Assembly (NCBI GenBank): GCA_963700395.1
Contig: CAVOXI010000004.1
Span: 62,001-126,000, forward strand
Direction: 5' to 3'
Length of the DNA stretch: 64,000 bases
Source of the DNA: Prado023 sp963700395
Lineage (GTDB): Bacteria > Actinomycetota > Actinomycetes > S36-B12 > CAIYMF01
In this document: positions 11,530-18,805 of the stretch, piece after piece
Numbering within the stretch: position 1 is the first letter of the stretch
Layout: the number at the start of each line of letters is the position of its first letter
Translations under genes and position numbers: made by a program
Notes under the pieces: model-generated
What the model saw: only the letters and a program-made list of their open reading frames with translations
Told to the model about the DNA's origin: nothing
The model's database searches: none

Positions 11530-11861
11530 CACATCGGCAGGGCATCGGGTCTCTAGCACGACGGGTGTGGGACATGACCCTCGGACGTCTGCTGTCCGCG
11601 ATCCTGGTCGGTGGAATCCGTGGCTACCAGCGGTTCATCTCGCCCCTCTCCGGGCCCACATGTCGCTACTACCCCAGTTGTTCGGCTTATGCTCTGGGGG
11701 CGGTACGCACCCACGGGCCGGTCAAGGGGTTCATCCTTTCCGTCGGGCGGCTGGTGCGCTGCAACCCCTGGTCCCCGGGTGGGGTCGATCATGTCCCGGT
11801 CAAGGGGGCCTGGCGGGGTGGTAAGGACATCCGTCCCACCACGGAACGAGTAGGGAGCTAG
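11526..11861 (+). CDS. yidD: membrane protein insertion efficiency factor YidD
   Basis: A 111-aa protein with the full YidD core: GYQRFISPLSGPTCRYYPSCS, then GPVKGFILSVGRLVRCNPW and GGVDHVP. YidD is a small membrane-associated factor that helps YidC insert membrane proteins. The GTG start overlaps the rnpA stop (GTGA). An internal ATG (MTLGRLLS) is a possible alternative start, because the first 16 residues lie outside the family core. Confidence 0.93.
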   Translation: MTHRQGIGSLARRVWDMTLGRLLSAILVGGIRGYQRFISPLSGPTCRYYPSCSAYALGAVRTHGPVKGFILSVGRLVRCNPWSPGGVDHVPVKGAWRGGKDIRPTTERVGS

Positions 11862-11865
11862 TTCG

Positions 11866-12828
11866 GTGTTCCTCTGGCAATGGCTGCTCGACGCAGTCTC
11901 CTGGGTGCTGGTGAAGTTCCACCAGTTCTTCTCGTTGTTCTGGGGCGAGGACAGCGGGTGGTCCTGGACCTTCGCGATCGTCGGACTGGTCGTCCTGATC
12001 CGAATCCTGCTGATCCCCTTGTTCGTGAAGCAGATCCGCGCGCAGCGCAACATGCAGGCGATCCAGCCGCAGCTCAAGGAGATCCAGGCCAAGTACGCCG
12101 GGGACAAGGAACGCCAGTCCCAGGAGATGATGGCGCTCTACAAGGACACGGGCACCAACCCGCTGGCCTCGTGCCTGCCGATCCTGGCGCAGTCCCCCAT
12201 CTTCTTCGCGCTGTTCTCCGTCCTGCGAGGTGCCTCCCAGGAGAAGCCGGTCGGTGTCTTCGCCTGGCCGCAGTACCAGTACCTGCTCGAGTCCTTCCAT
12301 GACGCGCAGATCTTCGGAGTGCCCCTCTACGGCACGTTCGCGCATGCGGCAGAGACTCCCAACCCCGCGAACACCAAGGTCCTGGCCGTCATCCTGATCA
12401 TCCTGATGTCGGTGACGAGCTTCATCACCCAGCGCCAGCTCCTGCTGAAGAACACGGCGAGCGACAACCCGATCGCCCAGCAGATGAAGATCATGATGTA
12501 CATCTTCCCGGTCATGTTCGCCCTCGGTGGCTTGAACTTCCCGATCGGTGTGCTCATCTACTGGTTCACCACCAACCTGTGGACCATGGGTCAGCAGTTC
12601 TGGGTCATCAGGAACAACCCGCAGCCCGGCACGCCGGCGGCTGAGGCCGCGGCCGCCCGCAAGGCCCAGAAGGCCGCCAAGAAGGGTCTGCCTGTCTCAC
12701 CGGAACCACCCGGTTCCACCACAGTGATCACAGGGGAGGTCGTCGCTGATGACAAGCCCAGCGGCCGCACCCAACCGAAGAAGCAGCCTCGGAGCAAGCG
12801 GACGGGACCACCACCCAAGTCCAGCTGA
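11866..12828 (+). CDS. yidC: membrane protein insertase YidC
   Basis: A 320-aa Oxa1/YidC insertase. The first helix follows MFLWQWLLDAV, and the conserved positively charged groove residue lies in LIRILLIPL. Three to four more helices follow, including PILAQSPIFFALFSVL and LNFPIGVLIYWFTTNLW. The C-terminal tail is basic and rich in Lys/Ala/Pro. The GTG start is 4 nt after the yidD stop, with GGGAG upstream. It sits in the rnpA-yidD-yidC-jag-rsmG unit. Confidence 0.96.
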   Translation: MFLWQWLLDAVSWVLVKFHQFFSLFWGEDSGWSWTFAIVGLVVLIRILLIPLFVKQIRAQRNMQAIQPQLKEIQAKYAGDKERQSQEMMALYKDTGTNPLASCLPILAQSPIFFALFSVLRGASQEKPVGVFAWPQYQYLLESFHDAQIFGVPLYGTFAHAAETPNPANTKVLAVILIILMSVTSFITQRQLLLKNTASDNPIAQQMKIMMYIFPVMFALGGLNFPIGVLIYWFTTNLWTMGQQFWVIRNNPQPGTPAAEAAAARKAQKAAKKGLPVSPEPPGSTTVITGEVVADDKPSGRTQPKKQPRSKRTGPPPKSS

Positions 12829-12856
12829 GCACAATCGAGGTATGACTGGAGGAACG

Positions 12857-13321
12857 ATGAGCAACAAGTCAGAGCTTGAGCGCGAGGGAGATGTCGCGGC
12901 CGATTACCTAGAGGCGCTGCTGGACATCGCCGATCTCGACGGGGACATCGACATGGATGTGGAGCGCGACCGCGCCATGGTGTCCATCGTCGGAGGGGAC
13001 CTGGACGACCTCGTGGGCCCGGACGGCAAGGTACTGGACGCCCTCCAGGAGCTCACAAGGCTGGCGGTCACGCGGGAGACGGGGGAGCGCAGTCGACTCA
13101 TGTTGGACATCGCCGGCTTCCGTGCCGCGCGGCGGCGCGACCTGGCCGAGTTGGGCGAACGTGCAGTCGCGGACGTCAAGCGAACGGGCGAGCCGGTCAA
13201 GCTGGCACCGATGACTGCCTTCGAGCGCAAGGTCGTCCACGACGTTGTCGCTGACGCGGGTCTGCGTAGCGAGAGTGAGGGCGAGGGTGCCGCTCGACGC
13301 GTGGTGGTCATGCCCGCGTGA
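12857..13321 (+). CDS. jag: Jag/KhpB RNA-binding protein (KH and R3H domains)
   Basis: A 154-aa protein. The KH-II-like domain spans about residues 30-90 (IVGGDLDDLVGPDGKVLDAL). The R3H domain follows (about 95-150), with RRRDLAELGERAV and PMTAFERKVVHDVV. Jag/KhpB pairs with KhpA in RNA binding and affects cell elongation in other bacteria. I chose ATG at 12857 because GGAGG lies just before it; an ATG at 12842 is in frame. The stop overlaps the rsmG GTG. Confidence 0.9.
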   Translation: MSNKSELEREGDVAADYLEALLDIADLDGDIDMDVERDRAMVSIVGGDLDDLVGPDGKVLDALQELTRLAVTRETGERSRLMLDIAGFRAARRRDLAELGERAVADVKRTGEPVKLAPMTAFERKVVHDVVADAGLRSESEGEGAARRVVVMPA

Positions 13322-13956
13322 GCGATGTTCCACGTGAAACGGAACTCAGCGCGCGCTATGTGAACGTCCCCGGGATGCAGGCGTACGCGGCCATCCTGGC
13401 GACCCGCGGCGTGGAGCGGGGGCTCATCGGACCGCGTGAGGTCCCTCGTCTCTGGTCGCGGCATCTGGTCAACTGCGCAGTTGTGGCCGAAGAGGCCACC
13501 ACGGAGCTGGCTCCTGGGAGCACCGTCGCGGATGTGGGATCCGGTGCGGGCCTTCCCGGACTGGTGTGGGCCCTCATCCGTCCGGACCTGCACGTGACCC
13601 TGATCGAGCCACTGCTGCGGCGGTTCACCTTCCTCTCCGAGGTGGTGACGGAGTTGGGGGTGGACAGCCGTGTGGAGGTCCTTCGGGCGCGGGCGGACGA
13701 CGTCCCTCCCCGGACGTTCGACGTCGTGACGGCACGGGCGGTCGCCAAGCTCCCCCAGCTGCTCGCCTGGACCCTGCCCCTCACGAGGCCCGGGGGGGTT
13801 GTGCTGGCACTGAAGGGGTCGAGTGCCTCGCACGAGGTACAGGAGGCGGAAGTCAACAGCTCCTCACTGGGCGCGGGCGCGATCACGATCCGCACGTACG
13901 GGGTGGGAACGATCGATCCGCCGACCACAGTCGTCGCGGTGCCGCGAGTGCGCTGA
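13318..13956 (+). CDS. rsmG: 16S rRNA (guanine-527-N7) methyltransferase RsmG
   Basis: A 212-aa Rossmann-fold SAM-dependent methyltransferase, also called GidB. Motif I is VADVGSGAGLPGL and a later LIEPLLRR segment follows the family pattern. The GTG start overlaps the jag stop as GTGA. Codons 3-8 (DVPRET) are written in a parS-like sequence, as in many actinobacteria. Confidence 0.95.
   Translation: MSDVPRETELSARYVNVPGMQAYAAILATRGVERGLIGPREVPRLWSRHLVNCAVVAEEATTELAPGSTVADVGSGAGLPGLVWALIRPDLHVTLIEPLLRRFTFLSEVVTELGVDSRVEVLRARADDVPPRTFDVVTARAVAKLPQLLAWTLPLTRPGGVVLALKGSSASHEVQEAEVNSSSLGAGAITIRTYGVGTIDPPTTVVAVPRVR
13326..13341 (+). promoter_or_regulatory. parS-like ParB-binding site
   Basis: TGTTCCACGTGAAACG matches the consensus TGTTTCACGTGAAACA at 14 of 16 positions. 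It is written inside the first codons of rsmG, the standard location near oriC. I found no second close match by eye in the window. Confidence 0.75.
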
Positions 13957-14076
13957 CGGTGATGCCGACTCGGCTCCCCGGCAACTCAATGAACTGAACA
14001 GAGCCTTCCGCTGCACACAGTGAGTGGCCAAGCACCGAGCGTAGGAATCTACGCTAATCAGACATATCATCCCCAC

Positions 14077-14103
14077 GTTATCCACAAGATTTCTGTGGAT
14101 AAC
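14077..14103. promoter_or_regulatory. inverted pair of perfect DnaA boxes upstream of parB
   Basis: GTTATCCACA (14077-14086) and TGTGGATAAC (14094-14103) form a perfect 10-bp inverted repeat around 7 nt. Each arm is a consensus DnaA box, TTATCCACA. They lie in the 198-bp rsmG-parB spacer, about 25 bp before a -10 element for parB, so DnaA could repress or time parB. A simple hairpin is the alternative reading. Confidence 0.7.
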
Positions 14104-14127
14104 GCTGGAGAGAGCGTCCGCCTGACC

Positions 14128-14133
14128 TAGGCT
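14128..14133 (+). promoter_or_regulatory. -10 element of parB
   Basis: TAGGCT lies 21 nt before the GTG start, followed by the GAGGAGGG ribosome binding site. The transcript would begin just upstream of that site. Confidence 0.45.
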
Positions 14134-14154
14134 CGGGTGCACAGAGGAGGGAAC

Positions 14155-15117
14155 GTGGAGCACGTCGTATCGGAGAGTCATTCCCGAAGTACCTGGGCGG
14201 CAACTGTGCGCGACCAATCGCGCGGCGATCAGGGCGGAGACGGCGGCGGGGCCCCAGGAAGCGCCACGCAGCAGCAGATCCAGTACGCAGAGCTCCCCCT
14301 GAGTGCGATTCGCCCCAACCCTCGTCAACCACGCAGCGTGTTCGACGAGGACGCCTTGGATGAGCTAGCTTCCTCCCTCGCCGAGATCGGCCTGCTGCAA
14401 CCGATCGTGGTGCGTCCCATGGGACATGTCCCTGTGGACAGCCCGGTCCCGCCGGGCGTTTCGCTGGCACCTGCTTATGAGATCGTCGCAGGTGAGCGCC
14501 GCTTCCGCTGCGCCCAGCAGTTGGGCTGGGACACCATACCCGCGATGGTGCGTCCCACCGATGACGCAGATCTGCTCCGCGACGCGCTCCTGGAGAATGT
14601 TCACCGCGCGGCCCTCAATCCGTTGGAGGAGGCCGCCGCCTACCAGCAACTGCTGGCGGACTTCGGATGCACGCAGGAGGAGCTCTCGGCCCGGGTCGGA
14701 CGCTCTCGGCCTCAGATCGCCAACACGATCAGGCTGCTGCGGCTGCCTCCGGGTGTTCAGCGTCGGGTCGCCGCCGGTGTGCTGTCACAGGGACACGCGC
14801 GGGCCCTGTTGGCCTTGCCTGATGACGCGCACATCGAGGCCCTGGCAGCCAGGATCGTGGCTGAAGGGTTGTCCGTGCGGACGGTTGAGGAGATCGTGTC
14901 CGTGGGCGACCAGCCGAACAGGCGCCCACGGCGGCCACGTCGCACCACCTCCGATGAGGGTCTGCAGGAGGTGGCCGATGACCTCTCCGACCACCTGGAC
15001 ACCCGCGTACAGGTGACCATGGGCAGGGACAAGGGACGGGTCACTATCGAATTCGCCGGCCGCGATGACCTGGGCAGGATCCTGGACGTGCTCGGCAGAC
15101 CGGGGACTCCGACCTAG
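14155..15117 (+). CDS. parB: chromosome-partitioning protein ParB
   Basis: A 320-aa ParB/Spo0J protein. The N-terminal CTPase/ParB domain has IRPNPRQPR and the GERRFRCA motif. The HTH module covers TQEELSARVGRSRPQIANTIRLL, quoted in part. The C-terminal dimerisation domain contains RVTIEFAGRDDLGRIL. Between the QPIVVRP strand and GERRFRC there are about 15 extra residues, rich in Pro and Val. The start is GTG at 14155 after GAGGAGGG. The usual upstream parA is absent: only 198 bp separate rsmG from parB. Confidence 0.94.
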   Translation: MEHVVSESHSRSTWAATVRDQSRGDQGGDGGGAPGSATQQQIQYAELPLSAIRPNPRQPRSVFDEDALDELASSLAEIGLLQPIVVRPMGHVPVDSPVPPGVSLAPAYEIVAGERRFRCAQQLGWDTIPAMVRPTDDADLLRDALLENVHRAALNPLEEAAAYQQLLADFGCTQEELSARVGRSRPQIANTIRLLRLPPGVQRRVAAGVLSQGHARALLALPDDAHIEALAARIVAEGLSVRTVEEIVSVGDQPNRRPRRPRRTTSDEGLQEVADDLSDHLDTRVQVTMGRDKGRVTIEFAGRDDLGRILDVLGRPGTPT

Positions 15118-15163
15118 GACAGATCCACGATTGGCCGTCCATGGTGGGACACGCGGCGGTCGC

Positions 15164-15172
15164 TGTGGACAA
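15164..15172 (-). promoter_or_regulatory. DnaA box between parB and the next gene
   Basis: A perfect TTGTCCACA on the minus strand in the 95-bp spacer after parB. With the pair at 14077-14103 it makes three perfect boxes around parB, against one in the presumed oriC. Confidence 0.65.
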
Positions 15173-15200
15173 CCTTCACGGAGAAGGCCTCACCTCGACC

Positions 15201-15206
15201 TAGGAT
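15201..15206 (+). promoter_or_regulatory. -10 element for a leaderless start
   Basis: TAGGAT lies 6 nt before the ATG at 15213 and no Shine-Dalgarno sequence is present. The geometry is that of a leaderless mRNA. Confidence 0.55.
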
Positions 15207-15212
15207 CTGCCC

Positions 15213-16082
15213 ATGAGCATCACAGCGACAGGCGACCGCTTGGAGGTCGTGCGGACCCCTGGCGGCCAGGACCTGACCCAGGTCAATGAGACGGGATCCG
15301 GGCAGGCCGAGACGCCGCCAGCGGTCGACGCTGAGGTACCAGCCTCCACGCGGCCGTCCTTCACCATCACCGACGCCGCGACGGCCTGCTCAGTGAGCCG
15401 CAAGACCGTGACCCGCAAGCTCCCGGAACTCGCTGAGCATGGTGCCGCCAAGGACGACGATGGCGTCTGGCGGATCCCGGTGGAGGCACTGCTGGCTGTC
15501 GGCCTGCATCCGGGTCGTTCACTCCAGGCAGCTTCCTCCGTCGCCCGGGCCGCCGTCCCTGCACCCGTCCCCACACGCCCCGTGGAGCAGGACACGATCA
15601 CCATCCCGCGGGATCGGTGGGACGACGTCCGCATCCGGCTTGCGCGGGCCGAGGCGGAGGCCTCCGAGCGAGGGCTGGCCCTGGCTGACGCACGACTGGC
15701 CCTACGGGCCCTGACCGCGGGCCCCATCACGGCGGTGCGATCCCAGGAGGGCAACGTGGCAGCCGCGCCCCAGGGGAGCCCGGAAACCCACGCCCCCCTG
15801 GAAGCAACCGCGGGCGGGCCGCCAGTACCCGGTGCGGGAGCCCACCAGGCCACCGACGAGGCCGTCGCCGCACACGCACGCGGCGCAGCACCCGAACCTG
15901 CGGTGTCCGTTCCTGCCAGCCCAGCCGGGGCTGCCCTCCAGGAGGGCAACCCACCCCAGATGGGCGCCGATGACGCGTCCGCCGACATCGTCGCTGCCCG
16001 CAACCTGGCGGCGCGCACAGGTGGGTACGTGCCCGCGGTGACCGCCCCGGCCAAGAAGCGCCGGTGGTGGCAGGCGAGTTGA
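15213..16082 (+). CDS. HTH and coiled-coil protein next to parB, function unknown
   Basis: A 289-aa protein that I do not recognise by name. Residues 50-95 look like a MerR/excisionase-type helix-turn-helix (TITDAATACSVSRKTVTRKL, then a wing ending VWRIPVEALL). Residues 135-168 form a charged helix rich in Arg, Ala and Glu, a likely short coiled coil. A long Ala/Pro/Gly-rich linker follows, and the end is KKRRWWQAS, a basic Trp-rich tail that could touch membrane. This layout recalls KfrA or RacA-type DNA-anchoring proteins, but that is inference. It sits where parA/parB accessory genes occur and seems to be transcribed leaderless. Confidence 0.7.
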   Translation: MSITATGDRLEVVRTPGGQDLTQVNETGSGQAETPPAVDAEVPASTRPSFTITDAATACSVSRKTVTRKLPELAEHGAAKDDDGVWRIPVEALLAVGLHPGRSLQAASSVARAAVPAPVPTRPVEQDTITIPRDRWDDVRIRLARAEAEASERGLALADARLALRALTAGPITAVRSQEGNVAAAPQGSPETHAPLEATAGGPPVPGAGAHQATDEAVAAHARGAAPEPAVSVPASPAGAALQEGNPPQMGADDASADIVAARNLAARTGGYVPAVTAPAKKRRWWQAS

Positions 16083-16150
16083 TCCCGAGCGTGTTCGCGA
16101 ATCGCAGGATGGGCTAGGTCACGTCTCTGGGACAGGCGTCAGGTGTACCA

Positions 16151-16162
16151 GGGACATGTCCC
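16151..16162. repeat. GGGACATGTCCC palindrome
   Basis: A perfect 12-bp palindrome in the 169-bp convergent spacer between the HTH gene and the ddl-like gene. An identical copy lies inside parB at 14421-14432, and a related half-site (ACATGTCCC) lies at 16302-16310. The position between convergent genes argues against a promoter operator. Confidence 0.4.
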
Positions 16163-16251
16163 ATCCCTTGGGGATCGCAGTCAGGCCTCGACATGGTCGG
16201 CCCTGCCCGCTGCAGGGCGAACGATCCGCGGCCGACGGATGCTGCGCTCCG

Positions 16252-17211
16252 TCACACAGAGGCAGGCCCTTGGGCAATGGCCCTCTCCACCAGCACCTGG
16301 AACACATGTCCCAGGTCCAGGCCTGCTGCCTCGACCGCCTGGGGAAGCAGTGAGGTCTCCGTGCATCCGGGAGCGACGCTGACTTCGAGGAAGGTCACCT
16401 GCCCGTCGACACCGACGATGAGGTCGGACCTCGACAGGTGGCGCAGTCCCAGGCGTTCGTGGGCCGTCACCGCGATCCGGGCGCACCTGTCGGCGACCTC
16501 CGCACTGAGCCTCGCGGGCGCGAAGAACTCCGTCGTCCCCGCGGTGTACCGCGACGCGTAGTCGTACACCCCGGAGTCGGGAACGATCTCCACGGCCGGC
16601 AGGGCGCGCAGGGTTCCGTCGGCCTCCTCGATCACGGTGACCGCCACCTCAGTGCCAGGGACATACTCCTCGAGCATCGCCGTGTCCGCGTAGGCGAAGC
16701 ACCCGACCATCGCGCCTGCGAGGTCCGCCTCGGCCTGCACGATGGACATCCCCAACGCCGAGCCACCGCGTGTGGGCTTGACGACCAGCGGCAGTCCGAA
16801 CCGCTTGACCAGCGAGTCCAGGACGGCCCCCGCGCCGAGGTCCCGGAAGCTGGTGTGGGGTAGGGCCACGGATGGAGCGGTGTGCACGTCGTACCCCGCC
16901 ACATGCCCCTTGGCGACCATCTTGTCGAACGCCAGCCGGCAGGCCTGCGGACCCGAGCCGACGTACGGGATGGCCAGGCTGTCCAGGACGTCACGGAGGG
17001 AACCGTCCTCGCCGCCGGCTCCGTGGAGCAGGGGGATCACACAGTCCGGTCGGGCAGCCTGCAGGTCACCGAGGAGGGTGGCGTCCAGGTCGTGGACGGA
17101 CACGTGCTCCCCCACGGTCCTCAAGGCCTCAGCGACACGGCGACCGGAGCGGATGGAGACGTCGCGCTCGTGCGACAGGCCGCCCGCGAGGATGATGATC
17201 GATCGGGACAT
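16252..17211 (-). CDS. D-alanine-D-alanine ligase-like ATP-grasp protein
   Basis: A 319-aa ATP-grasp protein with Ddl landmarks: HGAGGEDG, the FDKMVAKG lysine region, the GGSALGMS glycine-rich loop, YDYASRY, and FLEVSVAPGCTETSLLPQ. Ddl joins two D-Ala for peptidoglycan. In typical Ddl the last motif reads E-V-N, where Asn binds Mg2+; here it is E-V-S. This parB-adjacent paralogue is common in actinobacteria, and a second, housekeeping Ddl may exist elsewhere. The ATG at 17211 is 16 nt after the aminotransferase stop, so the two form an operon. Confidence 0.82.
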   Translation of the reverse strand: MSRSIIILAGGLSHERDVSIRSGRRVAEALRTVGEHVSVHDLDATLLGDLQAARPDCVIPLLHGAGGEDGSLRDVLDSLAIPYVGSGPQACRLAFDKMVAKGHVAGYDVHTAPSVALPHTSFRDLGAGAVLDSLVKRFGLPLVVKPTRGGSALGMSIVQAEADLAGAMVGCFAYADTAMLEEYVPGTEVAVTVIEEADGTLRALPAVEIVPDSGVYDYASRYTAGTTEFFAPARLSAEVADRCARIAVTAHERLGLRHLSRSDLIVGVDGQVTFLEVSVAPGCTETSLLPQAVEAAGLDLGHVFQVLVERAIAQGPASV

Positions 17212-17227
17212 TGTCCTACCCCTTGTC

Positions 17228-18550
17228 CTAGGCCAAATCAGGTGCGGGCGTGGTCATGAGGGCCTCGTCGTTGTGGACGCGCACTGCCCCCGGAGTAGCC
17301 CGTCCGAAGGTCGCGATCAGGCCGAGCTCGTCATCGATGACGTTGCCCAGGCGCCGCACTCCCTCCTGGATCCGCTCGGGGGTCGGGTAGCAGTAGCTCA
17401 GCCGCAGCGACCGGCTGTTGGCCTCCTGCTCGATGTCTCCGGCGAAGAACCCCGTGCCGGGCACGTAGGCCACCAGGGCAGCGACAGCACGGGGCAGCAT
17501 CGCGCGCGCGTCGAGCCCCTCGGGCAGGGTCACCCACGAGTAGAACCCGCCCGTGGGCTCGGTCCACGTCGTGCCGGGGGGCATGTGATCGCCCAGCGCC
17601 TCCAGCAGGGCGTCACGCCGCTCGCGGTAGAGCTCCCGAAACACGGCGATCTGGTCCATCCAGGGGTTGGTGGACAGGTACTCCGACACGGTGAGCTGGG
17701 CGAAGTTGGAGGGGCACAGCACGGCAGCCTCCGCCGCCAGGACCAGCTTCTCGCGGACCCCGTGCGGTGCCACGGCCCATCCCACGCGCAACCCGGAGGC
17801 GATGGTCTTGGAGAAGGACCCCAGGTAGACCACCCCCTCGGCCTCGTCGGCTCGGATCGCGCGCGGGACGACACCATCGAAGCCCAGGAGCCCGTAGGGG
17901 TCGTCCTCGAGCAGCAGGATCCCGTGGGAACGGGCCACGTCGAGGACCTCGTGGCGTCGCTGCTGTCCCTGGGTCAGGCCCGCGGGATTGTGGTAGGAGG
18001 GGATCGTGTAGATCATCTTGATCCGGCCCCCATCGGCGCGTACCCGGGTGATCGCCTCACTCAGTGCCGCCGGTGACAGTCCTTGGTCATCCATGGCCAC
18101 GTGGACCACCCGGCACTCGTAGGAGCGGAACACCCCCAGGGCGCCGACGTAGGACGGGGACTCCACCAGCACCACGTCCCCCGGATCGCAGAACGTCCGC
18201 ACGACCAGGTCCAGGGCCATCTGGGAACCGGTTGTCACCACGATGTCGTCGGGATGCGCCCTGATCCCCACAGGGGCCATCACGTCGAGGATCTGCTCGC
18301 GCAGCCGCTCGTCGCCCTGACCCGATCCGTACTGCAGGGCGACCGAGCCACGCTCGCGGATGAGGCGGGCCACGGTCTCACTCATGGCGTCGAGGTCCAG
18401 GGCGGAGACGAACGGCATGCCGCCGGCCAGCGACACGACCTCCGGCCGGCTCGCCACCGCGAACAGGGCGCGGATCTCGGACGCCGCCAGGCCGTGCGCC
18501 CGTTGGGCGTAGCTGGTGAACCACGGGTCAAGGCGCGTTCCTGGGCTCAT
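17228..18550 (-). CDS. PLP-dependent class I/II aminotransferase
   Basis: A 440-aa fold-type I aminotransferase, closest in style to the 2-aminoadipate/MocR-type group but without an N-terminal GntR domain. The motifs are VTTGSQMALDLV, PSYHNPAG, LLEDDPYG, and the PLP-binding lysine in GSFSKTIASGLRVGW. Substrate is not deducible. The start at 18550 (MSPGTRLDPWF) precedes the first conserved helix and has CATCCT 6 nt upstream, which fits a leaderless start; the longer reading frame upstream overlaps the divergent small gene. It is co-transcribed with the ddl-like gene. Confidence 0.88.
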   Translation of the reverse strand: MSPGTRLDPWFTSYAQRAHGLAASEIRALFAVASRPEVVSLAGGMPFVSALDLDAMSETVARLIRERGSVALQYGSGQGDERLREQILDVMAPVGIRAHPDDIVVTTGSQMALDLVVRTFCDPGDVVLVESPSYVGALGVFRSYECRVVHVAMDDQGLSPAALSEAITRVRADGGRIKMIYTIPSYHNPAGLTQGQQRRHEVLDVARSHGILLLEDDPYGLLGFDGVVPRAIRADEAEGVVYLGSFSKTIASGLRVGWAVAPHGVREKLVLAAEAAVLCPSNFAQLTVSEYLSTNPWMDQIAVFRELYRERRDALLEALGDHMPPGTTWTEPTGGFYSWVTLPEGLDARAMLPRAVAALVAYVPGTGFFAGDIEQEANSRSLRLSYCYPTPERIQEGVRRLGNVIDDELGLIATFGRATPGAVRVHNDEALMTTPAPDLA

Positions 18551-18581
18551 GTGCCTAGGATGCCCGATGGGAGGTGCGCTC

Positions 18582-18737
18582 ATGAAGGCGGTTCGATGGG
18601 CCCTGCTCGCCTCAGCGGCCCTGGCAGTGGGTGCGACCGCAGGATTCGTGACCTCCCTGCTGCGCCCACGGGAGTACAGCGAGTTCACCGGAAGGCTCGT
18701 GCGACCGGAGGATGGTTCCGGTTTAGCACCGCGATAA
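18582..18737 (+). CDS. small single-pass membrane protein
   Basis: A 51-aa predicted protein. The start is ATG with a strong GGGAGGTG 5 nt upstream, and TAGGAT at 18556-18561 is a likely -10. A membrane helix spans about residues 6-24 (WALLASAALAVGATAGFV), followed by a charged tail. No family is recognised. It is divergent from the aminotransferase, and the two start regions lie only 31 bp apart. Confidence 0.55.
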   Translation: MKAVRWALLASAALAVGATAGFVTSLLRPREYSEFTGRLVRPEDGSGLAPR

Positions 18738-18805
18738 GCCTGAGGCAGGAGTCGATGTCGGCCCAATGCCGTACATTTGCCTCACACATTCGGGAGGAGT
18801 TCGTC

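Noticed and set aside
13957..14154. Degraded parA between rsmG and parB
   Set aside because: The 198 bp contains no Walker-type ATPase remnant in any frame that I can see.
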